NCBI GenBank assembly: GCA_947624285.1
Contig: CANQJS010000001.1
Location: 62,001-126,000 of the forward strand
Direction: 5' to 3'
Length of the DNA: 64,000 nucleotides
From: an uncultured Clostridia bacterium
GTDB taxonomy: Bacteria > Bacillota > Clostridia > Oscillospirales > Acutalibacteraceae
The notes under the pieces: model-generated
The model's input: only the letters and a program-made list of their open reading frames with translations
Told to the model about the DNA's origin: nothing
Databases searched by the model: none
Shown: piece by piece, positions 1-9,223 of the stretch
Layout: each line of letters begins with the position of its first letter
How positions within the stretch are numbered: the first letter of the stretch is position 1
Program-made: the position numbers and the translations under genes

Positions 1-562
1 CCGTCATATAGTCGGAAAGAATGCACCTGCCGCTGAAGCTCATACACATCGCGCCGTGAACGAAAGCCTCGATTTCAAGCTCGGCAGGCGTTTTCGCGCG
101 AAGCGTTGCTATCTCATCAAGAGAAAGCTCTCTGGCAAGAACAACACGCTTTGCTCCCATATCGTAAAAAGCGCGCGCCGTCTCATAATTCACAACTCCG
201 GCTTGCGTTGATATGTGAATATCTGTATCAGGAGCATATTTTTTTGCGAGTGACAAAACGCCTAAATCGGCGACGATAAGAGCATCAACGCCTATTTCCT
301 GCGCGTAAGACAGAAAATCCGGAAGCTCGGAAAGCTCATCGTTTCTTGGCAAAGTGTTGCAGGTCAGATAAAGCCTTTTGCCTAAGGAATGAGCCGACTT
401 AACGGCGTTTTTTAACTGCTCGGCGTTGAAATTGGCGGGATTTGAGCGCATTCCGAAAGCCGTTGCGCCGATATATACGGCGTCAGCGCCGAAATCAAGC
501 GCGTATCTGAGCCTCACCTCATCGCCGGCGGGTGAAAGAAGTTCGGGAATTATCATATTCAT
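1..562 (-). CDS. Peptidase U32 family protein (5' part; continues past left edge)
   Basis: The reverse strand reads M-N-M-I-I-PELLSPAGD..., with the family's N-terminal PELLSPAG block. It continues through a region typical of U32 proteins (GADAVYIG, DIHISTQA) to FVHGAMCMSFSGRC, the cysteine-bearing U32 signature. These are YrrN/YrrO/RlhA-type proteins, several of which act in tRNA or rRNA hydroxylation or are annotated as collagenase-like proteases; the exact substrate here cannot be assigned. The start ATG (562-560) shares its A with the mltG stop (TGATG), so the two genes are translationally coupled. In other Firmicutes U32 genes also sit close to mltG. About 187 codons are visible; the C-terminus lies outside the window. 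Confidence 0.9.
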   Translation of the reverse strand, partial: MNMIIPELLSPAGDEVRLRYALDFGADAVYIGATAFGMRSNPANFNAEQLKNAVKSAHSLGKRLYLTCNTLPRNDELSELPDFLSYAQEIGVDALIVADLGVLSLAKKYAPDTDIHISTQAGVVNYETARAFYDMGAKRVVLARELSLDEIATLRAKTPAELEIEAFVHGAMCMSFSGRCILSDYMT

Positions 563-1821
563 CACAGAAGGTACGGCGCGTATTTCTTGATCAGAGACCT
601 GAATTCCGAATTGGTTTTAGCCGTGTAAATATTTTTGTTAAGATCGTGGAAGAAGAAATAGCAATCGGTTTCCTTTGGATAGAGGGCAGCCTTGATAGCG
701 GCTATACCGGGGTTACAAATCGGTCCTTCGGGCAAGCCTTCAACATTTGAGGTTATCTGTGTACTGTAAAAGCCGAGATAATAGTCTGCCGAATGACCCG
801 TGCTGCCGATAGTTGACGACAATTTGTTCGTGATATAATCGGAGGTCGACTGGCAGCCGATAGAAGGCCAGTTCGTGGGGTCTTTCAATCTGTTTTCGAT
901 TATTCCGGCGATAATGCTCATCTGATCGTTGTTGGCCGCTTCTGCCTGAACAATAGATGCGATAGTGATGATCTCGTGCATCGTAAAGCCGAGTTCCTCA
1001 GCCCTCTTGCGGTATTCCTCGGTTATCTTATTTTCGGTATTTTTAAGGAATGTTTCCACAACTGACGCAGGACCTTGACCGATATAGAAATCATAGGTAT
1101 CGGGGAAAAGATAACCTTCAAGCCTGAACGGTACGCTTTCCTTATAAGTTAGAGAGGAAACGAGCGAATAGGAAAATTGAGTGTTCTGAACAACTGATAA
1201 AAATGCGTTTTTGTCCGAAATGACCTCGTTATCAACAAGTCTTTTTGTTATATCCGCAACCGTAAAGCCTTCGGGGAAGGTCAATCGCACGGTATCGGCT
1301 GTTTCCGCCTCACCGAGCATAGTTATGAGCATATTTTCAAAGCCCATCTTTCCGTTTAGGCTGTATGATCCGGGCTGAAACGGACCGTCAAGAGAAGTCT
1401 GCCTGCTCAAGAGGGTCGTTTCAAACTTTATGAGAAGCTTGCAGAAGTTTTTGCATACTATGAGGTCGTTATCGGCAAGGATGTCTATCGCCTCATACGG
1501 CGTTTCGATTTCCTGATCGTAGCTTACGGTGACAACATCCTTGGACTTTGTCATACCAAACAGGTCGTTAAGGCAAAATATTGCGTAAATAGAAATAACG
1601 GCGGCAACGCAAAAAACAATGATAAAGAACAAATAAGTGGAAACAACCGTTGTTCCTTTTTTCTTTTTCTTAACGGTAGCCGCAGGGAAATTGCCGTTGG
1701 ACTTCTTATAGTCTCTGATTATCTTAGCGTAATCCTCATTGGAAAAATATATATCCCTGCTTCCCATATCGGAGTCGACGGGATTCATTCCCGATTCATC
1801 GTGGTTTAAGTAATCAGGCAT
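562..1821 (-). CDS. mltG: Endolytic murein transglycosylase MltG (YceG-like)
   Basis: This inner-membrane lytic transglycosylase cleaves nascent glycan strands and terminates their elongation. The protein is 419 aa. Its cytoplasmic, Lys-rich N-terminus (KKKKKGTT) precedes one membrane segment at about residues 58-84, followed by an extracytoplasmic YceG domain. The conserved catalytic-region block IASIVQAEAANNDQM carries the expected Glu, and the IIAGIIENRL and IGCQSTSDYI blocks follow. The cytoplasmic tail before the membrane segment is longer than in E. coli MltG, as is common in Firmicutes. A strong AGGAGG lies just upstream of the start. It sits between the folate cyclo-ligase gene and the U32 peptidase gene, and its stop overlaps the U32 start. 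Confidence 0.93.
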   Translation of the reverse strand: MPDYLNHDESGMNPVDSDMGSRDIYFSNEDYAKIIRDYKKSNGNFPAATVKKKKKGTTVVSTYLFFIIVFCVAAVISIYAIFCLNDLFGMTKSKDVVTVSYDQEIETPYEAIDILADNDLIVCKNFCKLLIKFETTLLSRQTSLDGPFQPGSYSLNGKMGFENMLITMLGEAETADTVRLTFPEGFTVADITKRLVDNEVISDKNAFLSVVQNTQFSYSLVSSLTYKESVPFRLEGYLFPDTYDFYIGQGPASVVETFLKNTENKITEEYRKRAEELGFTMHEIITIASIVQAEAANNDQMSIIAGIIENRLKDPTNWPSIGCQSTSDYITNKLSSTIGSTGHSADYYLGFYSTQITSNVEGLPEGPICNPGIAAIKAALYPKETDCYFFFHDLNKNIYTAKTNSEFRSLIKKYAPYLL

Positions 1822-1835
1822 ATTTCAATCCTCCT

Positions 1836-2387
1836 TTAAAGATAAACAATTCCGTTTTCAGTGACGATACAGCTTACCCTCATATCGTGCTTTTCAACGG
1901 GTAAAGCTTCGCACAAACAACAATTATAACATAATCCCACAGAAAATAAAGTATTTTTTGTTAACAATCTGTCGTAATAACCTTTTCCGTAGCCGAGCCT
2001 GCCTCCCGATTTATCAAAGGCAATACCGGGGACGATGCACAAAGCGCCGTCAAAATCAAATACCTTTTCACATATTTCCGGGTCGGGCTCGCTTATTCCG
2101 AAAGCGCCTTTCTTCAAATCTTTCATTGACGAAATGCGATAAAACGAAATACCTGTTGGCGAGTCGTCACAGCGCGGCAATGCCACTGTTTTGCCGCTGT
2201 TAAGCGCGTCGGTAATAATTAAATCGGTGTTTATTTCGTCGCTAAGCGCTTTGTAGCATAAAACTTTATCGGCAGATTTGTAAATCGAGGAATTAATAAT
2301 CAAATTATTGATAATCAAGTCCTTTTCCGCCTTATCGCAAAACGACTTTCTAACGGCGGAGTAACGCCGCCTGAATTCCTGCTTCAT
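1836..2387 (-). CDS. 5-formyltetrahydrofolate cyclo-ligase
   Basis: This enzyme (MTHFS/YgfA/YqgN family) converts 5-formyl-THF to 5,10-methenyl-THF using ATP and so recycles folate in the cytosol. The C-terminal signature GGRLGYGKGYYDRLL, the nucleotide-binding block of the family, is intact. An N-terminal basic segment (KQEFRRRYSAVRK) is also typical. The length is 183 aa with ATG at 2387; the track start is a GTG two codons earlier. The ATG at 2387 overlaps the stop of the upstream DJ-1-like gene (ATGA), which supports this start and implies coupling. The gene precedes mltG by 14 bp. Confidence 0.93.
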   Translation of the reverse strand: MKQEFRRRYSAVRKSFCDKAEKDLIINNLIINSSIYKSADKVLCYKALSDEINTDLIITDALNSGKTVALPRCDDSPTGISFYRISSMKDLKKGAFGISEPDPEICEKVFDFDGALCIVPGIAFDKSGGRLGYGKGYYDRLLTKNTLFSVGLCYNCCLCEALPVEKHDMRVSCIVTENGIVYL

Positions 2388-2923
2388 CTGCACTGTATTG
2401 CGCTCTTTATCTCCTCGGCGGCATCGTCGCCGACAAGCTCTCTGACTATTTCAAGCCCAAATTCCACGGAAACGCCCGCGCCCTTCGCCGTGATGAAATC
2501 CCCGTCTCTTACAACGAAATCATCAACGATTTCGGCGCCCTCAAGAGAATCCTCAAAGCCGGGATAACAAACTGCCTTTCTCCCCTTTAAAAGCCCTTTG
2601 TGACCGAGCAGAGACGGACCGGCGCAAATCGCGCAGACAAGGAGTCCGTTTTCGGCAGCTTCATCAACAACTGACTGAACAAAAGGCGATTTCTCAAGAT
2701 TTATAACGCCCAGAGAGCCTCCGGGAATAACTATCGCCTCAACATCGGAAAATTCAAAATCATCGGCGGTGATATCGGCATTAACGGTAATTCCGCACGA
2801 AGAAGTAACGGTTTGCGAATAAACTCCGACGGTGGTAACATCCACCTTTGCGCGGCGAAGCATATCAACGGGAGCCAAAGCCTCGATGATCTCAAAACCG
2901 TCGGCAAGCAAAACATAAACCAT
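2384..2923 (-). CDS. DJ-1/PfpI family protein (YajL/ThiJ-like)
   Basis: The 179-aa protein has the DJ-1 fold. It has an N-terminal Rossmann start (MVYVLLADGFE with the conserved Glu near residue 11), the block VEAIVIPGG, and the nucleophile elbow VCAICAGPSLLG with the reactive Cys at about residue 98. Family members act as protein/nucleotide deglycases, chaperones or glyoxalases; the sequence alone does not say which. It is 14 bp downstream of a GNAT gene with a GGGGAGA ribosome-binding site and overlaps the next gene by an ATGA. Similar one-domain DJ-1 proteins (DJ-1 family, not PfpI protease-like) are common in Clostridia. Confidence 0.9.
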   Translation of the reverse strand: MVYVLLADGFEIIEALAPVDMLRRAKVDVTTVGVYSQTVTSSCGITVNADITADDFEFSDVEAIVIPGGSLGVINLEKSPFVQSVVDEAAENGLLVCAICAGPSLLGHKGLLKGRKAVCYPGFEDSLEGAEIVDDFVVRDGDFITAKGAGVSVEFGLEIVRELVGDDAAEEIKSAIQCR

Positions 2924-2937
2924 AAATATCTCCCCTT

Positions 2938-3444
2938 TTATTTTATAAGACCTGTTGATCCTTTCGGAAATTCGGTCTTTGAATAAACCATACCGTTAGG
3001 GCGCTCGAAGTCGCTGCCCTCATAGAGATACTCAATTATTTCATCGGATTCGTTGAAACGAACGGCGTTCTTATAATTTCCGCCGGAGTAAAGCCTTGTT
3101 TTAAATCCGAGAGCCGAGTAATAGCCGAATAATCCGTCGTTCGCGGGAATAAGCCAAAGAAAGTCTGTGTCAAGCGCTTTGGCGTAATTCACAAGTGCTC
3201 CGGCATACCCTTTGCCCCTAAATTCAGGATAGGTGCAGACAGCGTAAATATACTTTCCGTATAATGATGAATATTCGCAGTCAACAAGAAAAAGCATAGA
3301 TACAAGAGATCCGCTTTCAAAATAACCGAGGCATCTCTTGTGCTTACAATTATCAAGAAAAAACGCTATTTCTGCCTCACTGTCTCCGAATACGCTCTTC
3401 CACAGGTCGGTTATCTGCTTTCTGTCCTCGGTAAAATCAATCAT
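2938..3444 (-). CDS. GNAT family N-acetyltransferase
   Basis: This is a 168-aa acetyltransferase. The central motif A (YIYAVCTYPEFRGKGYAGALV) has the R-G-K-G-Y-A acetyl-CoA pyrophosphate-binding loop, followed by a typical motif B (FLWLIPANDGLFGYYSALGFK). The substrate is unknown. The start at 3444 is preferred over the tracked 3456 because GAGG lies six bases before this ATG. The gene overlaps the preceding DUF2156 gene by 8 bp, so the two are cotranscribed and possibly act on related aminoacyl or peptide substrates; that link is inference. Confidence 0.85.
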   Translation of the reverse strand: MIDFTEDRKQITDLWKSVFGDSEAEIAFFLDNCKHKRCLGYFESGSLVSMLFLVDCEYSSLYGKYIYAVCTYPEFRGKGYAGALVNYAKALDTDFLWLIPANDGLFGYYSALGFKTRLYSGGNYKNAVRFNESDEIIEYLYEGSDFERPNGMVYSKTEFPKGSTGLIK

Positions 3445-4336
3445 TTTCGCCCTCATAAACCGCGGATTCCTTTTTTAGCCATATAACGGGATGATATGAT
3501 TGCTTCGCTTTTCTGAGACCTTCAAGTCCGAGATCCTCTTCCCTGTTTACATACTCGTATCCATCCGCCAAAAGCCTTTTCGCAAATTCCTGATTTATAA
3601 TCGCGTATGCGCCGTGCTCACCCGACGGCGCCTTTTCAAAATGAGAAACAAAGCATAAATCGTTAATTTTCTCTCCGTAATTATAAGCGATTATTTTACC
3701 GTTAGCCCTGATAGCGCCGCCCTTGAAACCGAGCTTTTCATAATTCTCAAAGCCGGAGAGAACCGCTTCAAATTCAAGGGAATAATCAGGGTCGTTATCA
3801 TCTCTGCTCATTATCCATTCAGAATGGAAATCAATACATTCGGAAATATTTTTTTGAGATATTTCCTCATATTTCCAATCTGGATTGTTGCGTATAAAAT
3901 TCGCTATATGATTTCGCTTGCCGTGGTATTTTTTACCGTGAAGCTCTGCAAGCTCCGAGACAGAGTAGATATAATCGTTGCATCCGTCGTCGTAAAAATA
4001 TAAAAACTTATCGGGAAAGTATTTCTCAAGCAGAACTTTGTAGCTCTCCGTTATACCGTAAATCCTCGGTTTTATTCCCAGCGAGCGCGCGTCGTTCACT
4101 ATCTGCTCAACAGCGTCCTTGAAATCTCCCGTTCCTATCGGCAGAGAATAAGAAATATCGGTCTTACCCCAGCGGCAAATGAAAAAATCCTTATAATGAG
4201 CTATTTTTGTTGCGTAAGCGGCGCGCCAAAGATATACGCTGCCGAAAGAATATTCACAATTCATACTGTGGGCGTGCGAAAAGCATTCGCGCACCCAGCC
4301 GTCATCCTCTAATTCAGGTGTTTTAAAATTCAGCAT
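3437..4336 (-). CDS. DUF2156 domain protein (phosphatidylglycerol lysyltransferase C-terminal-like)
   Basis: The 299-aa protein resembles the soluble C-terminal domain of MprF/LysX-type aminoacyl-phosphatidylglycerol synthases (two GNAT-like folds). Features include HGKKYHGKRNHIANFIR in the middle and YVNREEDLGLEGLRKAKQSYHP at the end, a characteristic stretch of this family. No membrane segments are visible, so it is the stand-alone cytosolic version found in many Clostridia. Its acceptor is not known. An AGAGG site lies four bases upstream of the ATG. It overlaps the kinase gene upstream by 7 bp and the GNAT gene downstream by 8 bp. Confidence 0.85.
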   Translation of the reverse strand: MLNFKTPELEDDGWVRECFSHAHSMNCEYSFGSVYLWRAAYATKIAHYKDFFICRWGKTDISYSLPIGTGDFKDAVEQIVNDARSLGIKPRIYGITESYKVLLEKYFPDKFLYFYDDGCNDYIYSVSELAELHGKKYHGKRNHIANFIRNNPDWKYEEISQKNISECIDFHSEWIMSRDDNDPDYSLEFEAVLSGFENYEKLGFKGGAIRANGKIIAYNYGEKINDLCFVSHFEKAPSGEHGAYAIINQEFAKRLLADGYEYVNREEDLGLEGLRKAKQSYHPVIWLKKESAVYEGEND

Positions 4337-4995
4337 ATTTCCTCTTTGATAATATCAACGATTTCGTTATGAATTACATCTATCGGTCGCGGACGACCGT
4401 TTTCGGCACAATTTATGACCTTCCAGCCCTGTTTCTCGGCTGTGTAAAGGGCGGCTTCACGGCATTTATAAAGAAATGAAGTGTTTGCCTCGTGAACATC
4501 CTTTTTGCCTTCATCGCCCAGATATCTTTTCGACATCAGATTTTGTGATATATCAACGGGCATATCGAGATATATAACACAGTCGGGAGCAGGAATGCCT
4601 ATCTTGTTATATTCAAAATCGGCGCTCCATTCAAGGTACTCATCCCATTTATCTTTGGAAATTTTTTCCATTTGGTAGATAGAATTTGATGTGGCGTAAC
4701 GGTCGGCAAGAATGACCGCTCCGCTTTCATACTCCCTCTGCCAGCCCAATCTGAATGAGGCAAATCTGTCTACGGCGTAAAATGCTCCCGCGGCATAGGC
4801 GTTGACATCCTCCGCCGCGTTCCCGAATTCCCCGCCGAGATACATTTTGACGAGGGCACTTGACGGGCTGTCGTAATCGGGCAGCTTGATTTTTTTGAAA
4901 TTGACGCCTGCAATTTCAAAATATTCCTCAAGCAGTTTTATTTGAGTTGACTTTCCGCTGCCGTCAAGCCCTTCAATTATTATCAGTTTTTTCAT
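4330..4995 (-). CDS. Thymidylate kinase-like P-loop kinase
   Basis: The protein is a nucleoside-monophosphate kinase of the dTMP kinase family, expected to phosphorylate dTMP to dTDP. It opens with MKKLIIIEGLDGSGKSTQ, a Walker A/P-loop, and has the DRYATSNSIYQ block matching the DR[YF]xxS-xxYQ substrate motif and the CVIYLDMPVD strand. The tracked start at 5034 adds 13 residues that run through the upstream gene; ATG 4995 places the P-loop where the family has it, giving 221 aa. It overlaps the UPF0291 gene by 23 bp. It could be the only dTMP kinase or a paralogue; the window does not tell. Confidence 0.85.
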   Translation of the reverse strand: MKKLIIIEGLDGSGKSTQIKLLEEYFEIAGVNFKKIKLPDYDSPSSALVKMYLGGEFGNAAEDVNAYAAGAFYAVDRFASFRLGWQREYESGAVILADRYATSNSIYQMEKISKDKWDEYLEWSADFEYNKIGIPAPDCVIYLDMPVDISQNLMSKRYLGDEGKKDVHEANTSFLYKCREAALYTAEKQGWKVINCAENGRPRPIDVIHNEIVDIIKEEIC

Positions 4996-5197
4996 TTTTT
5001 CTTTTAACTTTCCTCTTGTTGCCATTTTCGTCAACTATATATGTGTTTTCAAGCTGACCGACAAGGCTTTCCTTAAAGCTGTCTATATAAAGCCTGCGCA
5101 ATGCCGCCTGTTCTTCTTTTTCCGAATCGGTCAAACCGGTTGATTTTGACTTACGGGCAAGCTCGTTTATTCTGTTTATCTGTTCCTGAGTAATCAT
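4973..5197 (-). CDS. UPF0291 (DUF896, YnzC-like) small protein
   Basis: This 74-aa cytosolic protein carries the DUF896 pattern: ITQEQINRINELARKSKSTGLTDSEKEEQ followed by LRRLYIDSFKESL. The family is a short helical-hairpin protein of unknown function, widespread in Firmicutes; Bacillus YnzC is linked to the SOS region. Its ATG overlaps the rpoD stop (TAATG), so it is read as part of the dnaG-rpoD operon. The Lys/Asn-rich tail after about residue 60 overlaps the start of the kinase gene. Confidence 0.9.
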   Translation of the reverse strand: MITQEQINRINELARKSKSTGLTDSEKEEQAALRRLYIDSFKESLVGQLENTYIVDENGNKRKVKRKNEKTDNN

Positions 5198-6327
5198 TAG
5201 TCCAAAAAGTCCTTCAGCCTTTTGCTTCTGCTGGGGTGGCGCAGTTTTCTGAGCGCCTTTGCCTCGATTTGGCGGATACGCTCACGGGTAACATTAAATA
5301 CCCTGCCGACTTCTTCAAGCGTTTTGGGATTACCGTCCTCCAATCCGAAACGAAGAGCAAGCACCTTTTCCTCCCTCGGAGTAAGTGTTTTCAGCACATC
5401 GGCAAGCTGTTCCTTTAAGAGGCTCATTGAAGCCGCGTCGTCGGGCGGCAGAGCGTCATCATCGGGGATAAAGTCGCCGAGATGGGAATCCTCTTCCTCG
5501 CCGATAGGCGTTTCAAGCGAAACGGGCTCCTGCGCAACACGGAGTATCTCCCTTACTTTATCCGTTGGCATCTCAAGAAACTCGGCGATTTCTTCCGGCT
5601 TGGGCTCTTTTCCGTTTTGGTGCAGAAGCTGGCTGTTAGCCTTTTTGACTTTGTTTATAGTCTCAACCATATGAACGGGTATCCTTATCGTTCTCGCCTG
5701 ATCCGCGATGGCACGAGTAATAGCCTGCCTGATCCACCATGTGGCATAAGTGGAGAATTTAAAGCCCTTTGTGTAATCGAACTTATCGACCGCCTTAATA
5801 AGACCCATATTGCCCTCTTGAATAAGGTCGAGAAACTGCATTCCTCTGCCGACATAACGCTTGGCAATACTTACAACGAGGCGCAGATTTGATTCCGCGA
5901 GGCGTTTTTTCGCCTCCGGGTCGTTATCGGCAATTCTTATGGCATATTCTATCTCCTGCTCAGGTGAAAGAAGCGGTACTCTGCCTATTTCTTTCAGGTA
6001 GACCTTTACGGGGTCGTCCATAACGGCGTTTTCGTTAGTAACTATCGTGTCGGAGCCGTCGGTGTCCTTGGGCAAGTCGACCTCAAGGGTAATGCCGTCA
6101 AGAGCTTCAGCGGAAAAATCGTCGATAATGCTTATGTTGTAGCCGTCGATCATATCGTTGAGCTTTTCAAGCTCGTCAACATCGAGATCGAGCTCAACAA
6201 TAAGGTTGTCTATTTCCTGCGCTGTGAGGTGACCGACAGCCTTGCCTTTTTCAACAAGCTTTTTAAAAGCGTTATTCTTTTTTTCCTCCGAAACTGACTG
6301 CGTGGGCGAAAGATTTATTTTATCCAT
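5197..6327 (-). CDS. rpoD: RNA polymerase primary sigma factor RpoD/SigA
   Basis: This is the vegetative sigma-70 factor. Region 1.2 ([21 protein letters not shown]), region 2 ([32 protein letters not shown]), region 3, and region 4.2 ([32 protein letters not shown]) are all intact. The acidic N-terminus is short, as in Gram-positive SigA. The tracked start at 6378 overlaps dnaG; the ATG at 6327 is preceded by AGGAG at good spacing and gives 376 aa, near the usual size. It follows dnaG by 16 bp and is coupled to UPF0291 by TAATG. Candidate -35/-10 boxes cited elsewhere in this window are of the type this factor reads. Confidence 0.98.
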   Translation of the reverse strand: MDKINLSPTQSVSEEKKNNAFKKLVEKGKAVGHLTAQEIDNLIVELDLDVDELEKLNDMIDGYNISIIDDFSAEALDGITLEVDLPKDTDGSDTIVTNENAVMDDPVKVYLKEIGRVPLLSPEQEIEYAIRIADNDPEAKKRLAESNLRLVVSIAKRYVGRGMQFLDLIQEGNMGLIKAVDKFDYTKGFKFSTYATWWIRQAITRAIADQARTIRIPVHMVETINKVKKANSQLLHQNGKEPKPEEIAEFLEMPTDKVREILRVAQEPVSLETPIGEEEDSHLGDFIPDDDALPPDDAASMSLLKEQLADVLKTLTPREEKVLALRFGLEDGNPKTLEEVGRVFNVTRERIRQIEAKALRKLRHPSRSKRLKDFLD

Positions 6328-6343
6328 AGTATTTTCTCCTCTG

Positions 6344-8077
6344 TTATGTATTTTTAAAAGCCTTTCTGAATTCATCATCGTTCATCAGCGAAACGCCTTT
6401 TCCGTTCTTCTTTTCATATTCCTGTGAGATGACTTTTATGCAATCGGGAAATTCCGCCTTGGGGTCGGCGCTTTCCCTGCCCCGTGCAATAAGCCCCGAA
6501 AGTCTGCCCATTTCATCTACTGTCAGCTTAGACGAAAACGAAGATATTTCAACGCCCTCGGCATTGGCGATACTGTCACAAACGAGGTCAAACAGCCTTC
6601 TGATAAAGCCGTCGCTGAGTCGGTCGGGCGAAAAGTCGTTTAACATTTTATAACAATCGGGATATTTTATCAAGAGAAAGAGCAATCTTTCTTCGGCTTT
6701 GTATTTCTTTGTTGTTGACCCGCTGCTGTAGGCGATCTTCGCGCTTTCCCTGACGCTGTCGCTCACGATCTTTCTTGATTCAGTTCGCCGTTTTGAACGG
6801 GCGTTTTTCTTAATATATTCATCGATCTGCGCAACGATGCTGTTTTTGCTTACCGACAGCTCTTCCGACAGCCGTGAAGCATAAATATCCCGCTCTACGG
6901 GGGATGTATCGGCAAGAATTTTTACCGCTTCATTTATGAAATCAAGCTTGCCCTGCGTTGTATTGATAGCAACGGAATTTCTCAGCTCAAGCAGTTTAAA
7001 TTCAAGGTCGCTTGCCGCGCCCTCTAACATCGCGGCAAATTTTTCTGCGCCTACGGTTTTTATTATCTCGTCAGGGTCTTTACCGAACTGAAGCTTCGGC
7101 ACACGGATTTTAATATTGGTCTGCTTAAACATCTGAATGGCTCTTTTAAGCGCCTTCTGCCCCGCTTCGTCTGCGTCGTAGGCAAGAATTACCTCGCTCG
7201 CGTATCTGTTTATTAGGCTTATCTGCTCAGTCGTGAGCGCCGTTCCGCAGCCTGCCACCGCGTTGGTAAATCCCGCTTGGTGCATTGCGATAACATCCAT
7301 ATATCCTTCGCAGAGAATGAGGCTTGTCCTGCCGCTGTCTTTAGCGAAATTCAATCCGAAAACTTCATTTGTTTTTTTGTATGCAAGCGTGTCGCTTGTA
7401 TTGATATATTTAGGCTTGCTGTCATCAAGGACTCTGCCTCCGAACGCAATTACATTTCCGTAAATATCAATTATCGGAGTCATAACCCTGTTTCTGAAAT
7501 AGTCATAATATCCGTGCTCGCCTTTTCGCACAAGACCCGCCTCGTACATTTCGGAAATTGAAAAGCCCTCGTTTTTTAAGAATTTAAGAAGCTCGTCCCA
7601 ACCGTTTGGAGCATAGCCGAGACCGAATTTTGTTATTGTCTTTCTCGTAAGACCTCTGTTGAGAAAATAGCTTAAAGCGTTTTTGCCCTCATCGCTCATA
7701 AGCCGCTCATAGTAGAATTTTGCGGCTCGTCTGTTAGCGTCAAGAATACGCCGTCTCTTTTTGGAAAGGCTGTCGTCAAAGCCTTCGGAGGGCATCTGCA
7801 TACCCGCTCTTTCGGCAAGAGATTTGACGGCGTCCATATAATCAAGATTTTGAATTTTTCTGATAAAAGTAACCGCGTCGCCGCCCACTCCGCATCCGAA
7901 GCAGTAAAACGACTGTGTATCGGGATAAACGGTAAACGACGGCGTTTTCTCATTGTGAAACGGGCAGAGACCGACAAAGGTAGCGCCTCTTTTTTTCAGC
8001 GTAACATAAGTTGAAATTACATCCTCTATATCGGTTTTGTATTTGAGTTCCTGCAAAAAACTCTCGGTGAGCGCCAT
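6344..8077 (-). CDS. dnaG: DNA primase DnaG
   Basis: This is the replication primase (577 aa). The N-terminal CHC2 zinc ribbon is visible as C38, H41, C59 and C62. The catalytic core and the TOPRIM domain follow ([18 protein letters not shown], with the acidic Glu, then [12 protein letters not shown]). The C-terminal helicase-interaction domain is shorter and more divergent. It lies between dgt and rpoD in the classic Gram-positive dnaG-sigA order. The spacing to dgt is 15 bp, with an AGGAG-type ribosome-binding site. Confidence 0.98.
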   Translation of the reverse strand: MALTESFLQELKYKTDIEDVISTYVTLKKRGATFVGLCPFHNEKTPSFTVYPDTQSFYCFGCGVGGDAVTFIRKIQNLDYMDAVKSLAERAGMQMPSEGFDDSLSKKRRRILDANRRAAKFYYERLMSDEGKNALSYFLNRGLTRKTITKFGLGYAPNGWDELLKFLKNEGFSISEMYEAGLVRKGEHGYYDYFRNRVMTPIIDIYGNVIAFGGRVLDDSKPKYINTSDTLAYKKTNEVFGLNFAKDSGRTSLILCEGYMDVIAMHQAGFTNAVAGCGTALTTEQISLINRYASEVILAYDADEAGQKALKRAIQMFKQTNIKIRVPKLQFGKDPDEIIKTVGAEKFAAMLEGAASDLEFKLLELRNSVAINTTQGKLDFINEAVKILADTSPVERDIYASRLSEELSVSKNSIVAQIDEYIKKNARSKRRTESRKIVSDSVRESAKIAYSSGSTTKKYKAEERLLFLLIKYPDCYKMLNDFSPDRLSDGFIRRLFDLVCDSIANAEGVEISSFSSKLTVDEMGRLSGLIARGRESADPKAEFPDCIKVISQEYEKKNGKGVSLMNDDEFRKAFKNT

Positions 8078-8092
8078 AATTTCAACTCCTTT

Positions 8093-9094
8093 TTATTCAA
8101 GTGCAAATTTCGGAAGAAAAAGCTCATTGAATTTCTTTAACGCAACCGTGTCGCTCATACCGGCTATGTAATCGCACACCGCGCGCGGCACGCCCTCGCT
8201 GTTGCTTATATCAATAAAGATTTTTGGCATAAGCTGCGGATTATTTTTATAGAAGAAAAACATTTTTTCTATTATATCGCAAGCTTTATCGTCCTCTTTG
8301 CGGCAAATATCGCTTGAATACACACGCCTGAACATAAAATCGGTCAGCTCGTCAAACGCTTGAGAAGTCTCGCTTCCGAGGCATATTTCATCCGTGCTGT
8401 TTTCTACCGCGTCAAAAACAAGCTTATTTATTCTTTCGGATTTTCTGTTTCCGAGAACGGCGGTGATGTGAGCCGGAATTTCATCCTCGTTCATAACGCC
8501 CGCGGCAACGGCGTCGTCAATATCATGGTTGATATACGCTATTCTGTCTGCAAGGCGTATTATCTGACCCTCAAAGGTAAAAGCCTTTTTGCCGCTTGTA
8601 TGGCAGCCGATGCCGTCAATAACCTCTTTCGTTAAATTGAGACCCGCGCCGTCTTTTTCAATTTTTGTAACAACGCGCACGCTCTGCTCATAATGCTTGA
8701 AATCAATGCCCGAAACGCTGTTTAGCGCCCTCTCACCCGCGTGGCCGAAAGGAGTGTGCCCCAAATCGTGACCGAGCGCGATCGCCTCGGTAAGATCCTC
8801 GTTAAGGCGGAGAGCTCTCGCAAGAGTTCTGGCTATCTGCGAGACTTCAAGCGTATGGGTCAGCCTTGTTCTGTAATAATCGCCGGAAGGGGCAAGAAAC
8901 ACCTGCGTTTTATGCTTCAAAGTTCTGAAAGATGATGAATGGATTATTCTGTCTCTGTCGCGCTGAAAGCATGTTCTTATCGAGCATTCTTCCTCGCGTA
9001 CCTCCCTGCCCAGAGAGTTGCAGGAAAGGCATGCTTTTTCAGACAATATCTTTCTTTCGTTATTTTCTGCCCTTTCTCTGATAGTTTTATCCAA
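8093..9094 (-). CDS. dgt: Deoxyguanosinetriphosphate triphosphohydrolase (dGTPase), HD superfamily
   Basis: This dNTP triphosphohydrolase releases tripolyphosphate from dGTP or other dNTPs and helps set dNTP pools. HD-domain metal ligands are visible: the H of RTRLTHTLEVSQIA, the HD of IALGHDLGHTPFGHAGE, and a later D in ADRIAYINHDIDD. The length of 333 aa matches the short dGTPase type found next to dnaG in Clostridia. The start is TTG at 9094, with AAGGGTG about six bases upstream. It heads the minus-strand operon dgt-dnaG-rpoD and is divergent from the metallophosphoesterase gene. Confidence 0.93.
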   Translation of the reverse strand: MDKTIRERAENNERKILSEKACLSCNSLGREVREEECSIRTCFQRDRDRIIHSSSFRTLKHKTQVFLAPSGDYYRTRLTHTLEVSQIARTLARALRLNEDLTEAIALGHDLGHTPFGHAGERALNSVSGIDFKHYEQSVRVVTKIEKDGAGLNLTKEVIDGIGCHTSGKKAFTFEGQIIRLADRIAYINHDIDDAVAAGVMNEDEIPAHITAVLGNRKSERINKLVFDAVENSTDEICLGSETSQAFDELTDFMFRRVYSSDICRKEDDKACDIIEKMFFFYKNNPQLMPKIFIDISNSEGVPRAVCDYIAGMSDTVALKKFNELFLPKFALE

Positions 9095-9175
9095 AATATC
9101 ACCCTTTTATTACATCTCATAATATTTATACGCTATATTGTGTATAATTCCTTTATAAATCCGAAATTTTTTATC

Positions 9176-9204
9176 TTGACTAAGCATTTTTTAATTGTTA
9201 TCAT
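9176..9204 (+). promoter_or_regulatory. Sigma-A promoter for the metallophosphoesterase gene
   Basis: TTGACT at 9176-9181 and TATCAT at 9199-9204 are separated by 17 bp. The ATG is 20 bp downstream of the -10 box, so the transcript would begin close to the GAGGTG ribosome-binding site at 9211. A second upstream TATAAT (9143-9148) has no convincing -35, so the start site is uncertain. Confidence 0.5.
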
Positions 9205-9223
9205 CAAAAAGAGGTGTATCTTA

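Noticed and set aside
8939-9223. N-terminal extension of the metallophosphoesterase ORF
   Set aside because: It runs antisense through dgt. The ATG at 9224 has GAGGTG and gives the family's N-terminus.
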